Shown piece by piece: positions 1 to 7,014 of a stretch of DNA of 11,906 nucleotides; the first letter of the stretch is position 1, and the number at the start of each line of letters is the position of its first letter. The translations under genes and the position numbers were made by a program. This DNA is from Clostridia bacterium (GTDB taxonomy: Bacteria; Bacillota; Clostridia; Saccharofermentanales; UBA5734): contig JAGOFF010000058.1 in the NCBI GenBank assembly GCA_017997315.1, positions 1 to 11,906 on the forward strand, read 5' to 3'. The notes below the pieces were generated by a model. It had not been told where the DNA came from, did not search any database, and was given only the letters and a program-made list of their open reading frames with translations.

Positions 1-317
1 ATGAGCATCTGTGGCGTACCAGCAAAGATACACCGGACGCCTGGGCGTCGGTCGTCTCCCCCCGGCAAAGCGAGATCCTCCGGTTCTATGCAGGACTGGA
101 CGAAGAGGATGCGGCTGCTTTCCTCAACAAGTACCGGATCCGGTATGTGGTCGTCGGCGGGATCGAGCGCGCCATCTGCGGCCGGCTCGTCGAGAACGAC
201 GGGTACTCCCACGAGGCGTTCGAGATTGCGGATGACCGCATCCGCTCTTTGGGCACCGTGGTCTTCAACAGCCCGACGCTGTATGTGGTCCGGATCGATG
301 ATTCCATACTGGATTAG
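1..317 (+). CDS. C-terminal fragment of DUF2298/YYY-type polytopic membrane protein
   Basis: The open frame runs from base 3 to a TAG at 315-317, with no start in the window, so this is the last ~104 residues of a larger protein. The visible part has a WR near its beginning, then SPRQSEILRFYAG, then NKYRIRYVVVGGIER, and it ends with a short strand-rich segment (VVFNSPTLYVVRI). An 'RYVVVG..ER' block followed by a terminal 'VF....LYVV' strand is typical of the C-terminal soluble tail of DUF2298 (Chlor_Arch_YYY) membrane proteins, which resemble large glycosyltransferase-like membrane enzymes. That family usually has many transmembrane helices upstream, all outside this window. The substrate is unknown. 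The gene converges on serA and is separated from it by a hairpin. The other frames over this stretch are shadows. The family call rests on motif memory and is moderate. Confidence 0.6.
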   Translation, partial: EHLWRTSKDTPDAWASVVSPRQSEILRFYAGLDEEDAAAFLNKYRIRYVVVGGIERAICGRLVENDGYSHEAFEIADDRIRSLGTVVFNSPTLYVVRIDDSILD

Positions 318-339
318 CCGGAAGACTTCCACCCAATAA

Positions 340-372
340 ACAGGCGGTCCGTTGTAAAGACGGACCGCCTGT
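340..372. terminator. Bidirectional hairpin terminator between convergent genes
   Basis: A perfect inverted repeat: 341-352 (CAGGCGGTCCGT) pairs with 360-371 (ACGGACCGCCTG) around a 7-nt loop, and an A-T pair at 340/372 extends it to 13 bp. It lies between the stop of the plus-strand membrane gene (317) and the stop of minus-strand serA (431), where a shared terminator is expected. On the minus strand the stem is followed by TTTATT, a short U-rich stretch. On the plus strand the following sequence is not U-rich, so it is a better intrinsic terminator for the serA transcript. Confidence 0.75.
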
Positions 373-430
373 CGGTATGTTCATCGGTTGGCTGTTGCCG
401 GAAAGTAGCCGGCCGGCATCCGGACAGAGG

Positions 431-2032
431 CTAGAACTGCAGCAACGAGACCCTCAGTACGCCGTCCAGCGTGGTCAACTGGTCCAGCAGGGCGTTTTCG
501 ACCGGCGAGTCCACGCTGATGAACGCCTGGGCCCTCATCTTGTCCTGCTTGCGCCCCCAGTGCATGGCCGCGATGTTGATCTCGTGCTGGCCCAGGATGG
601 TTCCGACCCGGCCGATGACACCCGGAACGTCGTTGTTCTGGAGCGCGAGTACATACGGCGACAGTTCGAAGTCCATGTGGTACCCGAAAAAGTCGACCAG
701 CACTTCGGAATCCTTGCCGAAAATGGTGCCGGATACGGAAAGGTCCTTTTCCTCGGAGTAGAACTTGACCGTGATCAGGCTGTTGTACCGCTCCAGCTGG
801 GTGTTTTTGCTCTCCTCGACCTCCACGCCCAGCATATCGAGGCGCGGTCTCACGTTGACAAAACTCACACGTTCGCTGGTGACGGTCGACACGAAGCCCT
901 TGAGTACCGACAATGTCAGCAGTCCGGTCTCCATCTCGGCCAGTTCTCCGCTGTAGATGATCTCGATTTTCCAGACACGCGACTTCTCCGCCTGGTAATA
1001 GATCGCCCCGAGTTTGGACGCCAGGCTGATGTAGGGTTTCATCTCGGCGAGACTCCCGCCGATGGGCGGCATGTTGATGGCGGCGATGATCTCGCCGTCC
1101 AGCGCGTCCGCCACCATCTCGGTTACCGCGGATCCGACATTCGCATTGGCTTCGTGGGTGGATGCGCCAAGGTGCGGAGTGACGACGCATCCGGGGTGGT
1201 TCAGCAGGATGTTATGAAAATTTTGTTCACCCGGTTTCGCGTCGTAGTTCGGCTCCCGGTCGAAGACGTCGATGCCCGCACCGGCGACCTGCCCGGACAC
1301 GAGCGCGTCGTACAGCGCCTTCTCGTTGACCAGGCCGCCGCGGGCGGCGTTCACGATCCTAACGCCCCGTTTGCACATCGCAAGCTGCGCGGCGTCGATC
1401 ATGTTGTAGGTTTCCTTGGTTTTGGGAGTGTGCAGCGTGATCAGGTCGGCCTGGCGCAGGAGGTCCTCCAGCGTGGCGCAGCGGGTGACTCCCAGCCGCT
1501 GGAACCGGGCGTCGACCACATACGGATCGTACGCGATCACGTCCATCCCGATCCCTTTCAATTTGCGCGCGACGATGGATCCGATCCGGCCGAGGCCGAT
1601 GACGCCCGCGGTCTTGCCTTCCAGCTCGTTCCCGATACGGAGCGACCGGCGGAAATCGTCCCGGTGTGCCGCTTCATCCGCCGAGGCGATGTTGCGGAAC
1701 ACTGCAAACGCGAGCGCGATCGCGAGTTCTCCCGCAGCCATGATGTTCGCTTCCGGGGTGTTCACCGCGATGATGCCGTTGGCGGTGCAGGCATCCACGT
1801 CGATGTTGTCGATTCCGTTGCCCGCCCGGCCGACCACCTTGAGATTGGTCGCGGCGGCCAGCAGGGATTTGTCCACCTGTGTGACGCTCCGGACGATCAG
1901 CGCGTCGTATGCGGAGATGATCCCGCAGATCTCCTCCTGCGCGCGGCCCAGCTCCACATCGACGTCGAAACCGCGGTCCCGCAGATACTGGATCGAGTCC
2001 TCGGCGATCTTTTCAGTGACCAGGATTTTCAT
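431..2032 (-). CDS. serA: D-3-phosphoglycerate dehydrogenase
   Basis: Catalyses NAD-dependent oxidation of 3-phosphoglycerate to 3-phosphohydroxypyruvate, the first step of serine synthesis, in the cytoplasm. The 533-residue product is the usual length of the long SerA type. An N-terminal substrate domain carries VGRAGNGIDNID (residues 67-78). The Rossmann domain has GLGRIG (146-151) and an acidic Asp169 after the second strand, which favours NAD over NADP. The catalytic set is Arg231 (in NAARGG), Glu260 and His287 (in PHLGAST). An intervening ASB-like domain covers about 320-450, and a C-terminal ACT domain (about 457-533, with DVPGVIGRVGTIL) is a likely serine-sensing or assembly site. The ATG at 2032 has an AGGGAGG-type site (2044-2050) 11 nt upstream. 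It lies 51 bp downstream of the class V aminotransferase gene, so the two probably share a transcript ending at the hairpin at 340-372. Confidence 0.96.
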   Translation of the reverse strand: MKILVTEKIAEDSIQYLRDRGFDVDVELGRAQEEICGIISAYDALIVRSVTQVDKSLLAAATNLKVVGRAGNGIDNIDVDACTANGIIAVNTPEANIMAAGELAIALAFAVFRNIASADEAAHRDDFRRSLRIGNELEGKTAGVIGLGRIGSIVARKLKGIGMDVIAYDPYVVDARFQRLGVTRCATLEDLLRQADLITLHTPKTKETYNMIDAAQLAMCKRGVRIVNAARGGLVNEKALYDALVSGQVAGAGIDVFDREPNYDAKPGEQNFHNILLNHPGCVVTPHLGASTHEANANVGSAVTEMVADALDGEIIAAINMPPIGGSLAEMKPYISLASKLGAIYYQAEKSRVWKIEIIYSGELAEMETGLLTLSVLKGFVSTVTSERVSFVNVRPRLDMLGVEVEESKNTQLERYNSLITVKFYSEEKDLSVSGTIFGKDSEVLVDFFGYHMDFELSPYVLALQNNDVPGVIGRVGTILGQHEINIAAMHWGRKQDKMRAQAFISVDSPVENALLDQLTTLDGVLRVSLLQF

Positions 2033-2083
2033 GCTTCAGACAGCCTCCCTCTAGCGGATGGGACACGTTTTCCGGAATGCCCA

Positions 2084-3151
2084 TTATCCGACAATCCGAT
2101 CGATCTCGTCAAGCAGAACGGAGACTTCATCCAGGGTCGCGTCCGCCATATGGGCGATGCGGAACGTGCGGCCCTTGAGTGCGGCGTACCCGTCCGAGAT
2201 GGCGTATCCCCGTTCGCCGAGTCCTGCGGAAAGCCTGCTGAACGGGATCCCCCGGGTGTTGTCCACACAGGTCACGGTATTGGACAGATACCTCTCGTTC
2301 GAATACAGCGCGAACCGTTCCCTGGCCCAAGCGCGCACCGTCTCCGCCATCGCGGCATGCCGGGCGAAACGACGTTCCAGGCCTTCCTCCAGAATCCGGT
2401 CGAGCTGGTAGTCCAGTGCGAACATGTGCGAGAGCGAGGGGGTTGACGGATACTGGTTGTTTTTGTCGCGCACAAACTCATACAACTCGACGTAGTCGAA
2501 GTACAGGCCTCGGTTCTTCACTTTTTTTGCTGCCTGATATGCTTTGTCGGACACACTTGCGAGGGCCAGTCCGGGAGGCAGGCCGAGGCATTTCTGGGAC
2601 GAAGTGATGCAGATGTCGATCCCGGCGCGGTCTGTCTCGATCCGGTGTCCGCCCAAGGAACTGACCGCGTCCACGCAGACGATCACTTCGGGATAACGGC
2701 GGAAAACCGGCGAAAACTCGTCGAGCGAGTTTGCCACTCCGGTCGCGGTCTCGTTGTGCGTGATGGTGACCAGGTCATACCGGCCGGTCGAGAGGGCGTT
2801 GTCGACCGCTTCCGCGGTGGTCGGCTGCCCCAGTTCGGAGGAAAACAGGTCGGCCGGAATCCCATTGGCCGTACACATGCGGAACCACCGGTCGCCGAAC
2901 GCACCGATCGAGAACACCGCCGCGCGCTTCGCGGTGCAGGAGCGTACGGCTCCTTCCATCAGTCCGCTGCCGGACGATGTGGACAGCAGGATCTCGTTGG
3001 TTGTATACATGATCGTGCGCAGTTTGTCCGCGATGCGGTGCTGCAGGTCGGACGCTTCCGTGGTCCGATGCCCGATCATGGGGGAAGCCATGCGCTCCAG
3101 CACATCGGAACGCACCTCGACGGGGCCTGGGATGAAAAGCCGTTTTCTCAT
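2084..3151 (-). CDS. Class V PLP aminotransferase, probable phosphoserine transaminase (AGXT/SgaA-like type)
   Basis: A 355-residue fold-type I PLP enzyme. The N-terminus MRKRLFIPGPVEV matches the 'PGP' start of the alanine-glyoxylate/serine-glyoxylate aminotransferase branch. STSSGSGLMEGAV (58-70) is the cofactor phosphate loop, HNETATGV (132-139) is family-typical, Asp161 (in DAVSSLGG) should bind the pyridine nitrogen, and Lys187 (in SSQKCLGLPPG) is the Schiff-base lysine. Immediate linkage to serA suggests that it converts phosphohydroxypyruvate plus glutamate to phosphoserine, replacing classical SerC. Alanine-glyoxylate or serine-glyoxylate transamination remain alternatives. The frame is open to a farther upstream start at 3229, but that extension crosses a hairpin and has no family similarity. 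The ATG at 3151 has AGAGAGGA (3162-3169) 10 nt upstream and was chosen. It sits 84 bp downstream of the LysM gene. Confidence 0.87.
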   Translation of the reverse strand: MRKRLFIPGPVEVRSDVLERMASPMIGHRTTEASDLQHRIADKLRTIMYTTNEILLSTSSGSGLMEGAVRSCTAKRAAVFSIGAFGDRWFRMCTANGIPADLFSSELGQPTTAEAVDNALSTGRYDLVTITHNETATGVANSLDEFSPVFRRYPEVIVCVDAVSSLGGHRIETDRAGIDICITSSQKCLGLPPGLALASVSDKAYQAAKKVKNRGLYFDYVELYEFVRDKNNQYPSTPSLSHMFALDYQLDRILEEGLERRFARHAAMAETVRAWARERFALYSNERYLSNTVTCVDNTRGIPFSRLSAGLGERGYAISDGYAALKGRTFRIAHMADATLDEVSVLLDEIDRIVG

Positions 3152-3161
3152 GTTTTCGGAA

Positions 3162-3169
3162 TCCTCTCT
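3162..3169 (-). promoter_or_regulatory. Ribosome-binding site deciding the aminotransferase start
   Basis: AGAGAGGA on the minus strand, 10 nt before the ATG at 3151. It supports this start over the upstream in-frame start at 3229. Confidence 0.65.
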
Positions 3170-3178
3170 TTCAACCAA

Positions 3179-3202
3179 ACATCCAGGCTTTCGCCTGGAT
3201 GT
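3179..3202 (-). terminator. Hairpin with GAAA tetraloop: terminator or attenuator between the LysM gene and the aminotransferase
   Basis: A perfect 10-bp stem, 3179-3188 with 3193-3202. Read on the minus strand it is ACATCCAGGC-GAAA-GCCTGGATGT, i.e. closed by a GNRA tetraloop, followed by TTGGTT, a weak U tract. It starts 34 nt after the LysM stop and ends 27 nt before the aminotransferase ATG. I see no -10 box between hairpin and ATG, so serine-gene transcription must begin upstream and pass through it. Partial termination or mRNA-processing protection would both fit. Confidence 0.6.
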
Positions 3203-3235
3203 CCGGGTGGTTCCTGGTGTCTGCCGCAACCTTGA

Positions 3236-4906
3236 TTACGGCTGCTTCGTCGTGGTCGCCGTCGTCTCTACGGGGACGGCCGGGATCATCAGGGTCTGGT
3301 CGACCAGCAGCGGCGAGTCGGAGGCCATGCCGTTCGCGTCCCGGATCAACTGGATGCAGTAATCCAGATTGTCTCCGCCATAGAAGAAGTTGGCGATCCG
3401 GTACAGTGTGTCGCCGGACTTCACAGTGTAAGTCGTGGGAAGTTCCTTGGACAGGTTCGGATCGATCGTGCCGGCCGGCGGCGTTGTGGTCGCGCCAGGA
3501 AGCGTCGTTCCTCCCGGAAGCGTGGTCTGGCCGGGAATCGTGGTACCCGCGGTCGTGGGGGCGGTGGTCGCGACCGTCGAGGACGCCGTTGTCGGGGGTT
3601 TGGTTGATGGGGCAGTCGTGGGCGTCGCGCCTCCCGGTTTGCGCAGGATCATCCAGATTCCGGCGATCACCGCGACCGCAACCACCGCGATGAGAAGATA
3701 CACGCCCAGCCGGCTGCGGCCGTAAGGCTTTTCATCGTCGTACCCGTCCTCCGGCTCGTCGTGTCCCGGGTAGACATTCTCATGCCGAGCCCGGACCGGC
3801 GGGGCTGGATGGGATCGGACGGGCGGCGGGGCAGAATGCGTGTCCGTGATATCCGGGATGTCGAGAACGGGCGGCACGTCACCGGCCGGTCCGCCGCCGT
3901 CCTCCGGTTCCTGGTAGTTGAACGGAACCGGCTCCGTATAGACGGGCGTCGCGGCATCCGGGATCTCCTCGGTGGGCGCCGCGGGTTCGACTGGTTCCCT
4001 GCGGCTGGAATCGAACAGGACCGGTACGTCGGAGAGGTCGGCAGGCGCGACCGGCAGTGACGAGAGGGCGCTCGGGGCCGAAGCGGACGCTCCCGCTCCC
4101 TTGCTCCGGCCGATGCCGAATCCGCGGGACGCCTTGTCTGCAACCGTGGCGCTTTCGACAAAGCCGATCATGAACTGAAGCGATGCGCCGGGGCTCTTCG
4201 CCGCGGCTTCCGTGATGACCATGCCGGCGGCGTCGCACTGATCCTCGGCCTCATAGAGAATACGAAGGACTTCGCGCTGTCCGAGCGCCTCCATGACCTC
4301 CCGGTTGCAGACCACCAGACAGTCGTCCATCTGGAGCTGCGCGATGTTGGAGTAACGGACGGTGCCCGCCACTCCCGCGCAATACATGTCGAGCCCGTCC
4401 ACCGGCCGGCCGGAGGCGTCGATCTCCTCCATCTCGAAATCATCGTCGGTGAGGGGATACAGCACGTCATTGCGGTACAGATAGGCGCAACCGCGCCCGA
4501 TGGTGATGGCGGCGATCTCCTGATCCTTCACGACGATGCCGGCAAAGTAGGGTTGACGGACGCCGGCATGCTGCAGCGTCATGCGTCCGGCTACGGATAT
4601 GCCGCAATCCGCCAGCTCGTTGATTTCCGCGTCGATATTTTTGCCTGTACGCTTCACATCATTGAGAATTTTGTCCAGGAGGGGTCTGAGTCCGGCGACT
4701 TCGGCCTGGGGATCCTTGCCCGCCGCGGCCTGGTGCGCGAAAACGGACAGGAACGCGCCCCGGTCCTCACGGTCCAGGGTGATATCCGCCGCTCTGCCCT
4801 CCCGTTTTCCGGTCAGCCGCCCATCCAGATAGAACGCGTCCGAGGCTCCCTGGCCTGGAAAATAGCGTGCCGTGATGGTGGTGGCGATACGGGTGATCTT
4901 GGCCAT
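3236..4906 (-). CDS. Catalytically dead PP2C-like domain / transmembrane helix / LysM protein
   Basis: A 556-residue protein of unusual build. Residues 1-255 align by pattern with a PP2C phosphatase: AGIVVKDQEIAAITIGRGCAYLYRND (122-147) resembles the 'GDSRAYL' strand pair, and DDCLVVCNREVMEALGQREVLRIL (194-217) resembles the late 'GDxLLLCSDG' helix segment. The expected metal-binding Asp residues are absent: 'DGMGG' becomes AHQAAAG (57-63), 'GDS' becomes GRG (137-139), and 'SDG' becomes NRE (201-203). A Pro/Glu/Asp-rich low-complexity stretch (about 255-397) follows, then one transmembrane helix (about 400-422), a Thr/Pro stalk (427-490) and a LysM domain (about 491-543, YTVKSGDTLYRIANFFYGG). 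The inferred topology is N-terminus inside, LysM in the wall. The ATG at 4906 has GGAGGTG 6 nt upstream; the in-frame GTG at 4915 lies within that site and is rejected. Function is unknown; a wall-coupled sensor or scaffold is inference. Confidence 0.85.
   Translation of the reverse strand: MAKITRIATTITARYFPGQGASDAFYLDGRLTGKREGRAADITLDREDRGAFLSVFAHQAAAGKDPQAEVAGLRPLLDKILNDVKRTGKNIDAEINELADCGISVAGRMTLQHAGVRQPYFAGIVVKDQEIAAITIGRGCAYLYRNDVLYPLTDDDFEMEEIDASGRPVDGLDMYCAGVAGTVRYSNIAQLQMDDCLVVCNREVMEALGQREVLRILYEAEDQCDAAGMVITEAAAKSPGASLQFMIGFVESATVADKASRGFGIGRSKGAGASASAPSALSSLPVAPADLSDVPVLFDSSRREPVEPAAPTEEIPDAATPVYTEPVPFNYQEPEDGGGPAGDVPPVLDIPDITDTHSAPPPVRSHPAPPVRARHENVYPGHDEPEDGYDDEKPYGRSRLGVYLLIAVVAVAVIAGIWMILRKPGGATPTTAPSTKPPTTASSTVATTAPTTAGTTIPGQTTLPGGTTLPGATTTPPAGTIDPNLSKELPTTYTVKSGDTLYRIANFFYGGDNLDYCIQLIRDANGMASDSPLLVDQTLMIPAVPVETTATTTKQP
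3437..3628 (-). repeat. Low-complexity Thr/Pro-rich stalk with short imperfect repeats
   Basis: This encodes residues about 427-490 of the LysM protein, dominated by Thr, Pro, Gly and Ala, with imperfect repeats such as TTLPGG / TTLPGA and TTAPSTKPPTTA. It probably forms an extended extracellular spacer between membrane and LysM domain, possibly O-glycosylated (inference). Near-repeated DNA (two GGAAGCGT copies on the plus strand near 3500-3520) makes it a likely site of length variation. Confidence 0.7.
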
Positions 4907-4912
4907 AGGGGG

Positions 4913-4919
4913 CACCTCC
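4913..4919 (-). promoter_or_regulatory. Ribosome-binding site deciding the LysM-protein start
   Basis: GGAGGTG on the minus strand, 6 nt before the ATG at 4906. The last three bases are also an in-frame GTG, which cannot be the start if this site is used. Confidence 0.8.
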
Positions 4920-4978
4920 GGGAATGTGTGTCTGGCGGCCCGACCATGTCGGACAAGCGTCTATCGGATGCTTTGAAT

Positions 4979-4987
4979 ATTATACCA
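4979..4987 (-). promoter_or_regulatory. Extended -10 promoter for the LysM gene and probably the serine genes
   Basis: Minus-strand TGGTATAAT: a consensus -10 hexamer (4979-4984) preceded by TGn (4985-4987), in an AT-rich pocket within GC-rich DNA. It lies about 72 nt upstream of the LysM ATG and downstream of the DUF2207 stop. No good -35 hexamer is visible at 16-18 nt, which an extended -10 tolerates. Transcription would start near 4972. Confidence 0.65.
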
Positions 4988-5020
4988 TATAGGTTTCGGC
5001 TCAAATACGGTTCGTGCCGA

Positions 5021-6853
5021 TCAAATGCGGATGTGGTTTACCGTGCCGTCCGAGGGATTCCGGCCTCCTGTATGGATCGTGGCGGCCATGGCGGCCACGA
5101 TCAGGGTACGGATCCGCATGGCGAACCGGGCTACGGTATCGGCCGGATTCCCGTCCGCGTCGAGGTCCGCGCCGAACGGCCTGAGCATGCCCCCGCCGCG
5201 CAGGGAGGGACGGTCGGCCAATCTGACGGTGCCGCGGAAATATGCCTTTTCGGCACCGACCGCCAACGCATACGGGAAACACCGGTTCCACTCCGCAGCT
5301 TCCGGTCCGGTCGCCGAGCTGTCCCGGGCCACTGTGCGGATCCGCCTCCGAAAGGCGGCGATCGCGGAGTACTGTCTCCTGCCGAAGGGTGAAAAGCGAC
5401 GGGCTCTCACCCCGAGGATCAGGAACAGTCCGGCGGGAAGAAGCAGCGGCCAGGAAGCCGCCGATCTTTCCAGCAAAGCCATGCCGGCCGCCGTGCCGGT
5501 ATAGGCCGCACTGAAGGCGAAGGCAAGGATGCGCTCCGCGGAGACCGCGGAACGGTCGAACAGGCCCATCCGGCGGGAATAGGCGCGAAGCAGCTGCGCA
5601 AACGTCGCAAAGGTATGGCGGAAATCCGACGCAGGTTCTGTCCCGAATGTGGTAAACACCTCGGAGAACGGGATCCTGCCGTCCTTGTCCGCACGGGACG
5701 AGAGCCACTGGAGCAGGAACCGGTCGTGATCCGTCATGGAACCGTCCTGGAGATTGACATCCGGCCGCATGAAGGCGGTTTCGCCCATCTGCAGGCTTCC
5801 CTTCGCGGTAAGGTCGCACAACGCCGCCAATACGGTCCTCCCGGTCACTCTCCCCTGCCACAGGAGCCCTGCGACCGGAGGCGGCATCGCCCCGATGTCC
5901 ATGTGAAGCCGGCTGCGTTTTTTGCGAAGCAACGACGCTGCGGGAGACATGAAATCGAGGATCAGGAGAAGGACGGGAACGGCCGCATACAGGACCAGCC
6001 GCACCGTCGGATCGGCGGCGCGCAATCTGCCGGACCAGGAAGCGGTCGCGGACAGCGCCTCCTCACGGGCGATCAGTTCGGCAAGACGGTCGACATCCCC
6101 GGCGGCCGGCGCTCCGGGCGCCACTTCCGGCGGATACAGACAGCGGATCCGGATGCTTTCGTCCGCCTGCAGACCGTCGTCCCGGAGCAGGATCCCCCCG
6201 CCGGCGGCATCCGCGGTCCAGGTCAACCCTTTGGATCCATATGCGAAAACACGAAGCGGCTGCAGTCCCTTCTCGTTGTCGATGCGCATGGAGAAGCCGC
6301 CTCCGGAACCGCTCCGGGGCGGGAGTGTCAGATTGAAATCAGCGACGTCCGGGAAACGCGCCACCGACCGGTACATCAGAAAACGGATCCGGACCATCCG
6401 GTGCGCCCCGGCCTCGGACGGCATGAAAATGCGCAGGTCCAGCTGCTCCCCGGACTGTTTGGCCTGGTAGGTCAGCGGAGACGCGTTCCCCGCATCGATC
6501 GATGGTTTCAGGATCTGGGGGGAAGCGGACGATCCGATGTCGCCCTCCGCCACTTCGACACGTTTCAGGCTGAATCCCATGGAATCACCGGTGTCGTACC
6601 GGAGATCGACATACGACGCGTCGTCCAGAAACTCGATCTCCATCTCATCCTGCAGATACGCGTTCCCGTCTTTTCCGATCTCCACCGTGACGGCCGTCTG
6701 CTCGATCCGGACGGATGTTTCCGCCCGCACCGCCCTGGAAAACAGGCAGACAATCGAGAACACCACCGCCAGCATCATCGGATATCGGTGCCTCGTCCGT
6801 GCTGCGGGGCGCGGGAATGCGTCGGGGGAGCGGTCTGGGTCCGCAAAAAGCAA
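5021..6853 (-). CDS. DUF2207 (YciQ-like) membrane protein with signal peptide
   Basis: A 610-residue predicted membrane protein of unknown function. A positively charged N-terminus (RTRHRYP) precedes a hydrophobic signal segment (about 26-44, ending SRAVRA before ETS). An extracytoplasmic beta-rich domain (about 45-240) follows, then a transmembrane helix at about 284-301. A cytoplasmic winged-helix-like stretch (LLWQGRVTGRTVLAALCDLT, 330-349) comes next, then a hydrophobic hairpin (about 441-481), then the diagnostic EWNRCFPYALAVGAEKAYF (521-539). This order matches DUF2207 proteins. The usual Gly/Ser-rich tail is replaced by a weakly hydrophobic segment (about 577-592). Translation probably starts at TTG 6853, which has GGAGG exactly 7 nt upstream; the ATG pair at 6778/6775 has no good site. 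It is the first gene of the minus-strand run and divergent from metY. Confidence 0.83.
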   Translation of the reverse strand: MLFADPDRSPDAFPRPAARTRHRYPMMLAVVFSIVCLFSRAVRAETSVRIEQTAVTVEIGKDGNAYLQDEMEIEFLDDASYVDLRYDTGDSMGFSLKRVEVAEGDIGSSASPQILKPSIDAGNASPLTYQAKQSGEQLDLRIFMPSEAGAHRMVRIRFLMYRSVARFPDVADFNLTLPPRSGSGGGFSMRIDNEKGLQPLRVFAYGSKGLTWTADAAGGGILLRDDGLQADESIRIRCLYPPEVAPGAPAAGDVDRLAELIAREEALSATASWSGRLRAADPTVRLVLYAAVPVLLLILDFMSPAASLLRKKRSRLHMDIGAMPPPVAGLLWQGRVTGRTVLAALCDLTAKGSLQMGETAFMRPDVNLQDGSMTDHDRFLLQWLSSRADKDGRIPFSEVFTTFGTEPASDFRHTFATFAQLLRAYSRRMGLFDRSAVSAERILAFAFSAAYTGTAAGMALLERSAASWPLLLPAGLFLILGVRARRFSPFGRRQYSAIAAFRRRIRTVARDSSATGPEAAEWNRCFPYALAVGAEKAYFRGTVRLADRPSLRGGGMLRPFGADLDADGNPADTVARFAMRIRTLIVAAMAATIHTGGRNPSDGTVNHIRI

Positions 6854-6860
6854 AAGATGT

Positions 6861-6865
6861 CCTCC
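6861..6865 (-). promoter_or_regulatory. Ribosome-binding site supporting a TTG start
   Basis: GGAGG on the minus strand, 7 nt before the TTG at 6853. The ATGs 25-26 codons later lack a comparable site. This favours a rare-start initiation and a longer n-region before the signal peptide. Confidence 0.65.
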
Positions 6866-6908
6866 GCTTTGTGTGATTGAGGCCGCGATGAACGGGTCAC
6901 GGCAGGAA

Positions 6909-6923
6909 CCGATCCGGGATCGG
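6909..6923. promoter_or_regulatory. Candidate operator dyad in the divergent promoter region
   Basis: CCGATCC-G-GGATCGG, a perfect 7-bp inverted repeat with a 1-nt centre, immediately downstream of the minus-strand -10 and near its expected transcription start. The tight centre suits a dimeric DNA-binding protein better than an RNA hairpin. GATCCGG-type words are common across the window, so this could be chance. Confidence 0.35.
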
Positions 6924-6933
6924 CGTTTTCTCG

Positions 6934-6942
6934 ATTATAACA
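6934..6942 (-). promoter_or_regulatory. Extended -10 promoter for the DUF2207 gene
   Basis: Minus-strand TGTTATAAT: TATAAT (6934-6939) preceded by TGn (6940-6942). Transcription would start near 6927, giving a leader of about 75 nt. No convincing -35 is seen. It overlaps the -35 region expected for the metY promoter. Confidence 0.6.
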
Positions 6943-6952
6943 GAGATCGTTG

Positions 6953-6958
6953 TATAAT
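6953..6958 (+). promoter_or_regulatory. -10 box of the metY promoter
   Basis: A consensus TATAAT 56 nt upstream of the metY ATG, with transcription expected near 6965. The -35 region (about 6929-6936) is poor and coincides with the -10 of the opposing promoter, so regulation by an activator or by competition is possible. The remaining leader of about 50 nt is too short for a SAM riboswitch or T-box. Confidence 0.6.
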
Positions 6959-7002
6959 GGTTTCACCTCCGGGCCTCCGGCATCTGTCCGCGCCGCTGGG
7001 TG

Positions 7003-7009
7003 AAAGGAG
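7003..7009 (+). promoter_or_regulatory. Ribosome-binding site of metY
   Basis: AAAGGAG, 5 nt before the ATG at 7015. The in-frame GTG at 7000 overlaps this site and is therefore unlikely to be the start. Confidence 0.75.
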
Positions 7010-7014
7010 CCACC

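Noticed and set aside
377..2446. A 689-codon open frame on the plus strand opposite serA and the aminotransferase
   Set aside because: It is antisense to two clearly recognisable enzymes. Its composition is the reverse-strand shadow of GC-rich codons, and it has no family pattern or ribosome-binding site.
5615..6880. A 421-codon open frame on the plus strand opposite the DUF2207 gene
   Set aside because: The minus-strand frame has a signal peptide, membrane helices and DUF2207 motifs. The plus-strand product is Arg/Gly/Pro-rich shadow sequence.
6961..7005. Inverted repeat TTTCACC ... GGTGAAA in the metY leader that could cover the ribosome-binding site
   Set aside because: With the -10 at 6953-6958 the transcript should start near 6965, so most of the left arm is not transcribed. 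It pairs only the edge of the Shine-Dalgarno and could not act as a riboswitch.
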